Origin: Elusimicrobiota bacterium
GTDB taxonomy: Bacteria > Elusimicrobiota > Elusimicrobia > UBA1565
Direction: 5' to 3'
DNA length: 64,000 nt
NCBI GenBank assembly: GCA_041660925.1
Contig: JBAZVI010000009.1
Span: 151,616 to 215,615, forward strand
The notes under the pieces were generated by a model. It was not told the DNA's origin. It was given only the letters and a program-made list of their open reading frames with translations, and made no database searches. The translations under genes were made by a program, and so were the position numbers. Below, one piece after another: positions 43,235 through 52,821 of the stretch; the first letter of the stretch is position 1; the number at the start of each line of letters is the position of its first letter.

Positions 43235-44457
43235 GCCGCACACGCTCGCTCGTCCTCCTCTCCTTCGGGGCCGCGTTCTTCGCAGCAGTCCTGCTCGCGC
43301 TGTACCTGCTCGGAGAGCTCCTCTTCCCCCTCCTGCTGCCGCGCTTTAACCATCGCCTGCGCTGGCGCCTCGACTACCCCCAGACGATCCTGGCTCAGAG
43401 CACGAAGAGAGCGCTCGCCCCCCGCGACTACATCGCCATCGCGGGGGACTCGTACGCGGTGGGCCTCGGAGACGAATGGGAGACCGTGGACAAGTCCGGC
43501 CGCCGCCCCTTCGCCTCAATGGCCATCCTCCATGAAGGGACGGGACGCGACGTGCTCACCTTCGGCTACGGCGGAGCGGGCAGCCTCACGGGCTTCGTCG
43601 CAGCCCCCATCGCCATGTTCGGGCAGCTCGGGAGGACGCTCTTCTACCGGCTCCCGGAGCCCTCCGTCGTCCTCGCGTATGTCTACGAAGGGAACGACTT
43701 CGAGGACAATCTCCGTGAATCGAAGAACTACCAGGACGCGGCGTACTTCGACCCCCCGCCGGGGGGAGAGGACGAGGCCGCCTTGGCGCTCAGAGCGGCG
43801 GTCGCGGCCCGGCACCCGCTCATCCTCGAGCACCGCTGCGGCGTCCTCGGCGCCAACCTCTTCTTCGGCCGCTTCCTGCTCTCCTCGGCGCGCAAGGCGC
43901 TCGAGATCCTCTCCTCGCGGCCGCAGCCGCCGCTCCCCCCGACCCACAGCCGCGGCGTCCCGACGCACAACGACGTCCTCGTCGGGGGCCGGCTCGTCCG
44001 GATTCCCGGCCGCCTCCAGGGCCCGGCGCCCGAACTCTCGCACAAAGAGACCGTCCGGGGCCTCCTCGTGCTGCAGGGGGCCCTGCGCGCCCTGCGCGCG
44101 GGTTTCCCGAAAGCGCGCATCCTCGTCGTCTACATCCCTTCCGTGCTCTCCTGCTACCGCCTCGCTCCCGGAGACGCCGACGTCGAGAACCTCCGGACGG
44201 ACCGGGACCGCTTCCCTAGCCGGGGATTCCCCGCGCGCAGCGACGAGCTCGTATCGGGCGTTCGGAGCGTCTGCCGGCGGCTCGGCCTGGATTTCGTCGA
44301 CACGCGGCCCACCGTGCGCGCTGCGGCGGAGAGGATGCTCGTGCACGGCCCCGCGGACTGGCGCCACTTCAACCGCTACGGCTATCTCGCGATGACGCGG
44401 CCGATCCTCGATCGACTGCGGGACGCCTCGGCCTCTTCCTCCTCCGGCGAAAAATAA
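43231..44457 (+). CDS. membrane-anchored SGNH-hydrolase-like protein
   Basis: A 408-residue protein with one N-terminal membrane helix (SLVLLSFGAAFFAAVLLALY, then LLGELLFPLLL) and a long extracytoplasmic part. YIAIAGDSYAVGLGDEW (about 67-83) is the block-I GDSx motif with the Ser nucleophile; TFGYGGAG (block II Gly), YVYEGNDFEDN (block III GxND-like) and DWRHFNRYGY near the C-terminus (block V DxxH) complete an SGNH/AlgX-DltD-like catalytic set. It probably adds or removes O-acetyl groups on the exported glycan. The GTG start overlaps the preceding stop by 4 bp. The family call rests on motif order rather than overall similarity. Confidence 0.7.
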   Translation: MSRTRSLVLLSFGAAFFAAVLLALYLLGELLFPLLLPRFNHRLRWRLDYPQTILAQSTKRALAPRDYIAIAGDSYAVGLGDEWETVDKSGRRPFASMAILHEGTGRDVLTFGYGGAGSLTGFVAAPIAMFGQLGRTLFYRLPEPSVVLAYVYEGNDFEDNLRESKNYQDAAYFDPPPGGEDEAALALRAAVAARHPLILEHRCGVLGANLFFGRFLLSSARKALEILSSRPQPPLPPTHSRGVPTHNDVLVGGRLVRIPGRLQGPAPELSHKETVRGLLVLQGALRALRAGFPKARILVVYIPSVLSCYRLAPGDADVENLRTDRDRFPSRGFPARSDELVSGVRSVCRRLGLDFVDTRPTVRAAAERMLVHGPADWRHFNRYGYLAMTRPILDRLRDASASSSSGEK

Positions 44458-45784
44458 TGGATACTTCAAGGACTATGGCGTGCTTCCGGAGTCCCCTGCT
44501 CCTCATCGTCTTCGCGGCGTTCGCGCTGCGCTGCGCGGCCGCCATCGTCACCGAGAAGTCCCCCATCTTCCCCGCCTATTACTATACGGACGCGCAGATG
44601 TACGACCGGGACGCTCGCCGACTCCTACGCCCGCTTACAGCCGACGAGGTCAAGCTCGGAATCCTCGCGCCGGGACGCGAACTCTACACGAACTGGATCG
44701 CCGCGCTCTATCGCGTCTTCACGCCGGTCCCGCTCGTCCCGAAGCTCTTCAACGCCCTGCTGGCTTCGCTGGCCATCCTGCTCTTCGGCCTGCTCGCGCG
44801 CTTCGCGGTGGGAGGACGCGCCGCGCTGCTCGCGACCCTGCTGCTGGCCCTCTGGCCCACCCATGTCTTCTACTCCTCCCAGAACCTCAAAGAAGCCTGG
44901 ATGGCCCTCGCCGTCGTCGCCGCCGTATATTTCTATCTCCGCCCCCTGTCCCCGTCCGCGCGAGGGGGCGTCCCGTCCTCCTGCGGGCAGTACGCGCTCG
45001 CCTCGGCGTCCCTCGTGCTCTGCGGCCTGCTGCGGGGACATCTGATCCCCATCCTGTCCGCGGCCCTCTTCGCCGCCGCGCTTCTGCGCGGCTGGGAGCG
45101 CCGCGGGACTCCCGGAGGCTGGAGGCTGCCCGCCCTGGCGGCGGTGTTCATCGCCGCGACCTTCATCACCTACCGCCCCCTCTCCACCCGGATCGTGAAG
45201 CCGCTCTCCGCATCGGACCTCAAGTACGACGCCTACTTCCTCAAGGTCGCCACCCCGCCCTCCGACGCCGTGAGCCCGCCGCAAGCGAGCCCGCCGCCGG
45301 CCGTCGGGCTCCGGCTCCCGGGTCCGCGCTGGATCAGCGATTTCCGCCGCCTCAGCCAGGACCATGACCGCGAATGGGCGAACAACAACATGGAGAGGAA
45401 GATCGAGACGCAGCTCTTCCCCGACGCGACGTTCAACACGTGGAGAGACCTCCTCTTCTTCGCGCCCAAAGCCGCGTTCTACTCGCTCTTCATGCCGCTT
45501 CCCGGACTCTACCCGATGGACGGCAAGCTCGGGAGGATCCTCGCCTCCATGGAGAATGTCCTCGCCCTCCTCCTCTTCTTCTTCGCGCTCGCCGGCCTGC
45601 GCCGTGGCTTCGACCGCGCCGTCGGCTTCCCCCTGCTCGCGCTCTTCTCCTCCATCTGGCTCGCCTACTCCATCTTCGAGTTCGACCTGGGCTCCGCGAC
45701 GCGCCACCGAATGCTCTACCTCCCGTTCCTCCTCCCCTTCGCCGCCGCCGGGCTGGACCCGATCCTCTGCCGATGGAGCCGCCG

Positions 45785-45803
<19 letters not shown>
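44457..45803 (+). CDS. polytopic membrane protein, GT39/GT83-like
   Basis: A 448-residue integral membrane protein with around ten hydrophobic segments. FPAYYYTDAQMYDRDARRLL, a periplasmic loop with an acidic pair after TM1, and WPTHVFYSSQNLKEAWMAL are GT-C features (dolichyl-phosphate-mannose transferase superfamily). The loop from about 250 to 310 is hydrophilic and Pro-rich. It sits between an SGNH-like protein and a DPM1-like GT2; the latter would make the lipid-phosphate sugar used by this protein. It overlaps the upstream gene by one base (TAATG) and the downstream gene by 19 bp. Confidence 0.7.
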
Positions 45804-46480
<677 letters not shown>

Positions 46481-46507
46481 CGCGCCGAAGTCGGTCCCCA
46501 CGCCACG

Positions 46508-48661
46508 ATGAACTCCACGCCCGCCGCCGCGACCCGCCGCAGAATCCTCGGAGTCTCCCTCGGCCTGCTCGCCGCCTATCTGCTCTTCCAGTCCCTTGAG
46601 CTCCGCTTCTTCATCGCGCATGAAAGCCGGCCTCCGGGCTGGGACCAGGCGAACCACCTCGACGTCTCCCTGCAGTACTTCCGTGCGCTGAAAGACGGGG
46701 ACTGGATGTTGCCTTGGATCATCGAACCCAAGCACTATATCCCGCCATTCCCACCGCTCTATCACCTCGCGCTCTCCTGGACTTATGGGACATCGAATCC
46801 AGCGGGCAACGCCCTGTGGATCAACGGGATATATCTGCTCTTTCTCTGCCTCGCCATCTCCGGATTATCCTGGGAGGAAAAGAAGGACGAACGGAGCGTA
46901 GCGGTCGCCATCGCTTTCGCATGCTCCCCGATCGTCCAATTACTGCTGCATGAACAACTCATCGACCTCCCTTTGAGCACGTGCACGGCTACGGCGTATT
47001 GGGCCTGGTATCGCAGCGAGAACTTCACTCGCCGGATGCCCTCCATCCTGTTCGGCCTCGCAGTCGCCATGGGGATGCTCCACAAGTGGAGCTTCGCCAC
47101 CTACCTGCTCCCGGCCTTCATCACGGCGATACTCGCGGCAAGGCGGCCGGGATCACGAGCCAATGTCCTCGCCGCCCTCCTCCCGATCTGTGCGTTCGCC
47201 TTGCCATGGTACGCCGTCCGTATCCCTCTCATACTGCAACGACTCATCCAGGCATCCGCCGATTATGCCGTCCCTTTCTGGCGTAGGGGCGCGTTCATCC
47301 AATACCTGTTCCAGTTCCCGGAAGAACTCGGGGCCTTCTTTTCCGTCTGCTCCCTGTGCGCCCTCTTCCTGCCCCATCGGGACTCTCGTGCGCGAGTACT
47401 GGCGCTAAGCGTACTCGTCTCCTACGTCTTCTGGAGCGTCGTCCCAAACCGGCAGACGCGCTACCTCCTGCCCGGCCTCACGCTGCTCCCCGTGTTCATC
47501 GCCTGGACCATCCCCCGCCGACTGCTGTGGACGCTGGCGCTGCTCCAGTTCGCAGGTGCGATGAACCGCACTTTCCCCGTCGTCGGCCCATTCGACGTGC
47601 ACCTCCCGGGAACACGTTATACGACCTTCGATAATTTTCAGTCCTTCAAGCGCCACGTGCCGCGTTCGGAGGACTGGAAGCTCGCGGAGATGTTGCGCCG
47701 CTGCGAGGGAGGCGGCCTCTCGGTCATCGCCAATCACCGGAATCTCAACAACCTGAACCTCATCTGGACCGCGCGACAGCTGGGCCTGCCGACCCGCATC
47801 CAGGCGGCTCAGAACAAGCTCTGGGACCTGGAGCCCTGCGTCCTCCTCAAGCGCGGCGACCTTGGACCGCCCCTGAAGGTCGACGGCCTCGCCGAGGCGC
47901 GCGCGGCCGTCCTGCGCCCGGACGGCGCTTTCGCGCGCGCGTTCGCCGAGGCCGGACGCTGGCCGCTGCCGGACGGAGACGAAGCCGTCCTCTACCGCGC
48001 GCGGGAGAGCCTGCCGCGCCCCTTCCCGGGGAGCGCCGTCTCCGCCCCGAACTGGACGACGCCGCTCTTCTCCCTGAGAGACGTGCGCCTGCGCGTATCC
48101 CGCTGGGACGCCCGCCGCGGCGTCTACGGGGAAGCGGACGTCCGGGCCCGCGAGGCCGTCCTGCCCGGAGGGGTCCCGCTTTCCGGCATCGCGCTCGAGC
48201 TCCGCGACGCGCGCCTGCTCCCCGAGGGAGACCCGTCCCGTCCGGACGGGCTCCGACTCGCCGGGCTCGGAGGACTGCGAGTGCTCGCCGCGACCCTGGA
48301 GGAGGGCTCGCTCCGTCGCGCGCTCGCCGCCCGCGGAGTCCGCATCGACGCGCTCGCGATCGACGACGGCATCCGGCTCGCCGGCGTCTATCGCCGCATC
48401 CCCTTCTCCACCGTGACGGAGCTGGAGTGCGGACCCTCCCCCACCGGCGGCGCCGCGTTCAGGACGCGGCTGCTCGCGCTGCGCGTAGCCGGGATCCCGG
48501 TGCCCCTGTTCGGCGGGGTCACCCTGCTCGAAGCCTCCTCCTTGGAGGGGACGACCCGCGTCAGCACACCCCTCTGGGCGCGGCTGGAGCGCGACTTCCC
48601 CTTCGCCCTCGCGCCGTTCTCCTGCGAGGTCCGCGGAGGCCGCGTGCGCCTGTCGAATTGA
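46508..48661 (+). CDS. ArnT-like membrane transferase with C-terminal extracytoplasmic domain (copy 1)
   Basis: A 717-residue protein. After TM1 comes PPGWDQANHLDVSLQYF, the Asp-containing first loop of GT-C transferases, then PPFPPLYHLAL, about nine helices (to about 350) and a 360-residue soluble C-terminus. The last 170 residues hold VYGEADVRAREAVLPGG and IDDGIRLAGVYRRIPF, which recall DUF2993/LmeA-type lipid-binding beta domains, but this is a weak guess. It is a clear paralogue of the minus-strand protein at 55182-57410 (shared WDQ, PPFPPLYHL, VVPNRQxRxLLPGL and AGIPVP). Bases about 46690-47650 are visibly poorer in G+C than the rest of the gene. Confidence 0.75.
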   Translation: MNSTPAAATRRRILGVSLGLLAAYLLFQSLELRFFIAHESRPPGWDQANHLDVSLQYFRALKDGDWMLPWIIEPKHYIPPFPPLYHLALSWTYGTSNPAGNALWINGIYLLFLCLAISGLSWEEKKDERSVAVAIAFACSPIVQLLLHEQLIDLPLSTCTATAYWAWYRSENFTRRMPSILFGLAVAMGMLHKWSFATYLLPAFITAILAARRPGSRANVLAALLPICAFALPWYAVRIPLILQRLIQASADYAVPFWRRGAFIQYLFQFPEELGAFFSVCSLCALFLPHRDSRARVLALSVLVSYVFWSVVPNRQTRYLLPGLTLLPVFIAWTIPRRLLWTLALLQFAGAMNRTFPVVGPFDVHLPGTRYTTFDNFQSFKRHVPRSEDWKLAEMLRRCEGGGLSVIANHRNLNNLNLIWTARQLGLPTRIQAAQNKLWDLEPCVLLKRGDLGPPLKVDGLAEARAAVLRPDGAFARAFAEAGRWPLPDGDEAVLYRARESLPRPFPGSAVSAPNWTTPLFSLRDVRLRVSRWDARRGVYGEADVRAREAVLPGGVPLSGIALELRDARLLPEGDPSRPDGLRLAGLGGLRVLAATLEEGSLRRALAARGVRIDALAIDDGIRLAGVYRRIPFSTVTELECGPSPTGGAAFRTRLLALRVAGIPVPLFGGVTLLEASSLEGTTRVSTPLWARLERDFPFALAPFSCEVRGGRVRLSN

Positions 48662-48686
48662 CAATGTCCCGTCAATCCGCGACGAT

Positions 48687-49871
48687 ATGCGGGTGAACCC
48701 TCGGAAGACGCGCATCCTGCAGGTCCTCGAGTGCGGCGGCCCCGGAGGGACCGGCAACCAGGTCTCGGCCATCGTCCGCGGCCTCGACCCGGACCGATTC
48801 GAGACGACTCTCGTCTACAACGTGCGGCCGGGCGCCTCGGCGGAGGAGTTCGAGCGCCAGGCGGCCGGTCCGTCGCGTAAGGAAGACGAACGGCGCGACG
48901 GACACGCCGCACTCGCGAGTGCGGCAGGCGCCTGCACCTGCATCCGCGTCCCCGAGATGGTCCGGGAGATCTCCCCGCGCGAGGACCTCTCCGCCTTGCT
49001 GCGGCTGCGCGCGATCTTCCGCGAACGGCGCCCGGATGTCGTGCACGCCCACTCCTCGAAGGCCGGCTACCTCGCCCGCGCCGCCGGCCTCCTCGCCGGC
49101 GTCCCCCGCGTCCTCTACTCCCCGCGCGGCTACTCGTTCCTCCAGCTCGACCGCTCCCCCGCCAGCCGCCGCCTCTACCGGACGCTGGAGGCCTCGGTCG
49201 CCTGGATCGGGGAGATCGTCGCCTGCTCCCCCAGCGAGGCCCGCTACGCACGCTCGCTCGGGACGGCCCGACGGGTCCGGGTCGTGCGCGACGCCTATCT
49301 CGGGCAGCTGCCTCCGGAGCGCCCCCCCCGGGGAAGCGGCACCCCCTGGAGGATCTGCGCCGCGGGCCGCCTCAGCCCGCCGAAGAACCCCGAGGCCTTC
49401 GTGCGCCTGGCGGCGCGCCTGGCCGCGCTGCGCCCCGACGTCCGCTGCCTCTGGATCGGGGATGGCGAGCTCGCCCCCCGCGTCCGGGCGCTCGCCGCGG
49501 AGCTCGGCCTCGGGGAGAAGTTCGAACTGACCGGCTGGCTGCCCCATGCGGACGCCCTGGGACGCATCCAGCACTGCGACGTCTTCGTCCACTACTCGGG
49601 CTGGGAGGGCCTCCCCAACGCCGTGCTCGACGCCTTCGCCTGCGGGCTCCCCGTCGTCGCCTCCGACATCCCCGGCAACCGGGACCTCGTCCGCTCCGGG
49701 GAGAACGGCTGGATCGCCAAAGACGAGGAGCTCCTCTTCGAGCGCGTCCGCGAACTCCTGGAGACCCCGGACCGGCGCTCCGAGCTCGGTCGCCGCGGCC
49801 GCACGCTCATCGAGAAGGAGTTCCACGTCTCCCGCCTCATCGCCGAGCTCTCCAGGGTGTATACCGAGTAG
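48687..49871 (+). CDS. GT4 family glycosyltransferase
   Basis: A 394-residue GT-B transferase: ILQVLECGGPGGTGNQVSAI (Gly-rich acceptor loop), VHAHSSKAGYLAR, YSPRGYSFLQLDRSP, GRLSPPKNPEAFVRLA and HYSGWEGLPNAVLDAFACGL (E-x7-E-like donor motif). An insert rich in charged residues (about 60-85) is unusual. It adds a hexose in the cytoplasm. The 25 bp before the ATG include a TTGACA-like hexamer overlapping the end of the previous gene, but the matching -10 would overlap the start codon, so a dedicated promoter is doubtful. Confidence 0.88.
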   Translation: MRVNPRKTRILQVLECGGPGGTGNQVSAIVRGLDPDRFETTLVYNVRPGASAEEFERQAAGPSRKEDERRDGHAALASAAGACTCIRVPEMVREISPREDLSALLRLRAIFRERRPDVVHAHSSKAGYLARAAGLLAGVPRVLYSPRGYSFLQLDRSPASRRLYRTLEASVAWIGEIVACSPSEARYARSLGTARRVRVVRDAYLGQLPPERPPRGSGTPWRICAAGRLSPPKNPEAFVRLAARLAALRPDVRCLWIGDGELAPRVRALAAELGLGEKFELTGWLPHADALGRIQHCDVFVHYSGWEGLPNAVLDAFACGLPVVASDIPGNRDLVRSGENGWIAKDEELLFERVRELLETPDRRSELGRRGRTLIEKEFHVSRLIAELSRVYTE

Positions 49872-49880
49872 GTCCCTTTT

Positions 49881-49988
49881 CCTTACTGTCTCCCCCCTCG
49901 GGGGAGACACAGAGGGGGGCAGAATTGCCGTTGTAACGACAATCTGCCCCCTCCCCCTGCCCCCTCCCGAAAGGGATGGGCAGTAAGG
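49881..49988. repeat. 108-bp structured element with 8-bp terminal inverted repeats
   Basis: The ends CCTTACTG (49881-49888) and CAGTAAGG (49981-49988) are perfect inverted repeats. Inside are three hairpins: TGTCTCCCCC/GGGGGAGACA with a CTC loop (49887-49909), a long stem GGGGGCAGA/TCTGCCCCC with inner ATTG/CAAT pairing (49915-49951), and TCCC-GAAA-GGGA (49965-49976). No coding potential. It fills the gap between a GT4 gene and pepP and ends 3 bp before the pepP -10 box. It may be a MITE-like repeat or a terminator/attenuator; copies elsewhere cannot be checked here. Confidence 0.6.
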
Positions 49989-49991
49989 TTG

Positions 49992-49997
49992 TATAAT
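49992..49997 (+). promoter_or_regulatory. -10 element of the aminopeptidase P gene
   Basis: TATAAT, 6 bp before the ATG at 50004. Transcription would begin at or next to the start codon, so a leaderless message is expected. The -35 region lies within the structured element and shows no consensus. Confidence 0.55.
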
Positions 49998-50003
49998 CCT
50001 CAT

Positions 50004-51347
50004 ATGAACATGCACGCCGAGCACCGCCGCAAGCTCATGGCCCGCCTCCCGGACGGCCTCATCCTGGTCTCGGGGAACGGCGAGGTCCCCCGCAACCACG
50101 ACGTCAACTTCGTCTTCCGCCAGAACTCCAATTTCCTGTACCTGACCGGCGTCGAGGAGGCGGACTTCCACGTCCTCCTGGACCCCCGCCGCAGGACGAG
50201 CACCCTCTTCATCGCCCGCATCGACGCCACCCACAAGGTCTGGCTGGGCTACGTGCCCGGCCCGGCCGAGTGCCGCCGCCTCTACGGCTTCGACCGCGTC
50301 GCCTACGCCGACGAGCTCCCCGCGCACTTCCGCCGCGCCCGCAAGGGTTATCGCCGGTTCTACGCGAACCCGGCGGCGGCGAAGACGCACGCGAAGCTCG
50401 CCCCGTTCGCGAAGAAGGACGTCGAGACCCTCCTCGACGCGCTCTGGGAACTGCGCACCCTCAAGGACGCCGGCGAGCTCCGCCTCATCCGCGAGGCCGG
50501 GGTCGTCAGCGCGGCGGCGCACCGCCTGCTCATGGAGCGCGTGCGGCCCGGCATGCGCGAGTACGAGGCCCAGGCCCTCTTCGAGGGCGAGTGCATGCGC
50601 CGCGGCCTCCGGCACCTGGCCTTCCCCTCCATCATCGCCGCCGGCGCCAACGGCGCGGTGCTCCATTACGTCCGCAACGACGCCCTCCTGCGCGCGGGCC
50701 AGCTCCTCCTCGTCGACGCGGCGGCGGAGAAGCACGGCTACGCCTCGGATGTCACCCGGACCTTCCCGGTGGGCCGGCGCTTCAGTCCCGTCCAGCGCGA
50801 GGTCTACTCCATCGTGCTCGAGACGCAGAAGGCGGTCATCGAGCGCCTGCGCCCCGGGGTGAACTCCGCGGACCTCCAGGTCCTCACGATGCGCCGCCTC
50901 GCCGAAGGGCTCAAGGGCATGGGCATCCTCAAGGGCGACGTCGACGGACTCGTCCAGAGCGAGGCCGTCCGCCTCTTCTACCCGCACGGGATCGGCCACC
51001 TCATGGGCCTCGACGTCCACGACGGCTCCGGCGGGAAGAAGCGCGTGCTCCCCAACCCGACGAAGATACCCATCCGCTTCGTCGCGAAGCTCGAGGCGGG
51101 CTTCGTGATGACGGTCGAGCCGGGCATCTACTTCATCGAGGCGCTCCTCAACGACCCGAAGCTGCGCTCGAAGCACCGCAAGTCCGTGGACTTCGCGCGG
51201 GCCTGCCGCCTCCTCGACTTCGGCGGCGTGCGCATCGAGGACGACATCCTCGTGAGCGCCCGCGGCCCCGTGAACCTCACCGACCTGAAGGTCTGTCCGA
51301 AGGAGATCCCCGCCATCGAGGAGCTGCGCCGCCGTGCCCTCGCCTGA
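50004..51347 (+). CDS. pepP: Xaa-Pro aminopeptidase (aminopeptidase P)
   Basis: A 447-residue cytoplasmic M24 peptidase. The N-terminal creatinase-type domain (about 1-165) includes FRQNSNFLYLTG. The pita-bread domain has the five metal ligands in LLVDAAAEKHGYASDVTRTF (two Asp), HGIGHLMGLDVHD (His), MTVEPGIY (Glu) and GGVRIEDDILV (Glu). It removes N-terminal residues before proline. The ATG at 50004 is chosen because the upstream TTG at 49989 lies ahead of the predicted transcription start; ATG 50010 is also possible. It overlaps the WbaP-like gene by 14 bp, an odd pairing of a housekeeping peptidase with glycan initiation. Confidence 0.93.
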   Translation: MNMHAEHRRKLMARLPDGLILVSGNGEVPRNHDVNFVFRQNSNFLYLTGVEEADFHVLLDPRRRTSTLFIARIDATHKVWLGYVPGPAECRRLYGFDRVAYADELPAHFRRARKGYRRFYANPAAAKTHAKLAPFAKKDVETLLDALWELRTLKDAGELRLIREAGVVSAAAHRLLMERVRPGMREYEAQALFEGECMRRGLRHLAFPSIIAAGANGAVLHYVRNDALLRAGQLLLVDAAAEKHGYASDVTRTFPVGRRFSPVQREVYSIVLETQKAVIERLRPGVNSADLQVLTMRRLAEGLKGMGILKGDVDGLVQSEAVRLFYPHGIGHLMGLDVHDGSGGKKRVLPNPTKIPIRFVAKLEAGFVMTVEPGIYFIEALLNDPKLRSKHRKSVDFARACRLLDFGGVRIEDDILVSARGPVNLTDLKVCPKEIPAIEELRRRALA

Positions 51348-52821
51348 GGCCGTGGACGCCCCGCGCACCGCGGGTCCGGCCGCCCCCGGGACTCCGGGGC
51401 ACTCCCCTGCGGGAGGTCTCCCGCGCTGGCTCCGCCACCTCCTGACCGGAGGACTGCACCTGGCCTTCGACGGCGGCGCGGTCGTCCTGGCCTACCTGGC
51501 CGCATACTCCGTGCGCTTCCATTCCGAGTGGTGGACCTCCCGCTTCGTCATCGTCGGAGGGCTCCCCGGCTGGGAGCTCTACGAGCGCCTGCTCTGGGCC
51601 GTCGTACCCCTCTGGCTGGCCGTCTTCTTCTACTCGGCGCGGCTCTACACGCGCCCCTGGATGGGCGCCTCGGACCGCTTCCTGCGGATCTTGAAAGGCG
51701 CCGCCCTCGGCACGCTCGCGACCCTGGCCGCGACCTACATCTTCTCGCGCCTCGAGTACTCCCGGCTGATGATCCTCCTCGCCGGGCCCGCCGCCGCGGG
51801 GCTCGTCTGCTTCTCCCAGTTCCTCGTGCTGGAACTCGACGGACTCCTCGCCCGCTTCGAGCGCACCTCCCCCTTGCTGATCGTCGGCGGCGGGCGGGTC
51901 GTGGACCTCCTGCGCGCAAACCTGCTCGAGCGCCACCCCGGCCTGCGCATCGTCGAATGCGCGGGCGTCCCGGGCGCCGGGGAACTCCTCGCCCTCGCGG
52001 CGCGGACCGGCGCGGCGTCGGTCGTCCTGGCGCGCAGCGAACACTCGCGCAAGGAGATCCTCGAGCTCGCCGAAGCCTGCGAGTCCGCGGGCCTCGAGTT
52101 CACCATGCTTCCCGACCTCCTCGAGCTGCGCCTCGGCGAGGTCCAGATGGACGACTCCCTCGGCCTGCCGGCCTACCGCCTCCAGCACACCTCCCTGACG
52201 AGGGCGAACTTCCTCTCCAAGCGCGTCTTCGACACCCTCTTCGCCCTCGCGGTCTTCACGGTCTTCGGACTCCCCCTGCTGCTGATCGCGCTCCTCATCC
52301 GCCTCGACTCGAAGGGACCCGCCCTCTACAAGCAGAAGCGCATCGGTCTCAAGAACAGGACCTTCGACGCCTTCAAATTCCGCACGATGGTCGTCGACGC
52401 CGAGAAGTCGCTCGACGCGGTGCGCGGCCTCAACGCCCAGACCGGCGGCTTCTTCAAGGCCAAGAGCGACCCGCGCGTCACGCGCGTGGGCCGCTGGCTG
52501 CGCCGCTTCTCGCTCGACGAGTTCCCCCAGTTCATCAACGTCCTGCGCGGGGAGATGAGCGTCGTGGGCCCACGCCCCCTGGCGGTGAACACCGGGGAGA
52601 TCGAGGAGCTCGTCAAGAACTTCGGCACGACCGCCCGCAAGCGGCTGAACACCCTGCCGGGCATCACCGGCCTCTGGCAGGTCTCCGGACGCTCGGACAT
52701 CAGCGCCGAGCAGCGTTTCGCGCTCGACATGTACTACATCGAACACTGGTCCCTGGGACTGGACCTTGAGATCATCCTCAAGACCGTCCCGGCTATGATC
52801 TCCGCACGAGGAGCCTACTGA
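51334..52821 (+). CDS. polyprenyl-phosphate sugar phosphotransferase (WbaP/WcaJ-like)
   Basis: A 495-residue polyisoprenyl-phosphate hexose-1-phosphate transferase. There are about four N-terminal membrane helices (40-165), a CoA-binding-like Rossmann domain (LLIVGGGRVVDLL, about 180-260) and the C-terminal bacterial sugar transferase domain: KRVFDTLFALAVF (296-308), KQKRIG (333-338), FKFRTM (347-352), RRFSLDEFPQFINVLRGEMS and VVGPRP. This enzyme starts assembly of a lipid-linked repeat unit by moving a sugar phosphate onto undecaprenyl phosphate. It starts at GTG within the end of pepP and overlaps the aminotransferase gene by one base. Confidence 0.92.
   Translation: MPSPEAVDAPRTAGPAAPGTPGHSPAGGLPRWLRHLLTGGLHLAFDGGAVVLAYLAAYSVRFHSEWWTSRFVIVGGLPGWELYERLLWAVVPLWLAVFFYSARLYTRPWMGASDRFLRILKGAALGTLATLAATYIFSRLEYSRLMILLAGPAAAGLVCFSQFLVLELDGLLARFERTSPLLIVGGGRVVDLLRANLLERHPGLRIVECAGVPGAGELLALAARTGAASVVLARSEHSRKEILELAEACESAGLEFTMLPDLLELRLGEVQMDDSLGLPAYRLQHTSLTRANFLSKRVFDTLFALAVFTVFGLPLLLIALLIRLDSKGPALYKQKRIGLKNRTFDAFKFRTMVVDAEKSLDAVRGLNAQTGGFFKAKSDPRVTRVGRWLRRFSLDEFPQFINVLRGEMSVVGPRPLAVNTGEIEELVKNFGTTARKRLNTLPGITGLWQVSGRSDISAEQRFALDMYYIEHWSLGLDLEIILKTVPAMISARGAY

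Noticed and set aside
48658..48686. A TTGACA promoter before the GT4 gene at 48687
   Set aside because: The -35-like hexamer overlaps the end of the previous gene and the only -10 candidates (GACGAT) are poor and touch the start codon.
50005..50011. A third EPS-regulator site (TGAACAT) at the pepP start
   Set aside because: Only one half-site matches; the other arm has 4 of 7 bases and the offset from the -10 box is shifted by 3 bp.
48672..51368. A minus-strand open frame of nearly 900 codons across the GT4 and pepP genes
   Set aside because: It is antisense to two genes with clear family motifs, its translation is Ala/Gly/Glu/Arg/Val-rich with no domain, and it crosses the intergenic hairpin element. 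Long empty frames are expected at this G+C content.
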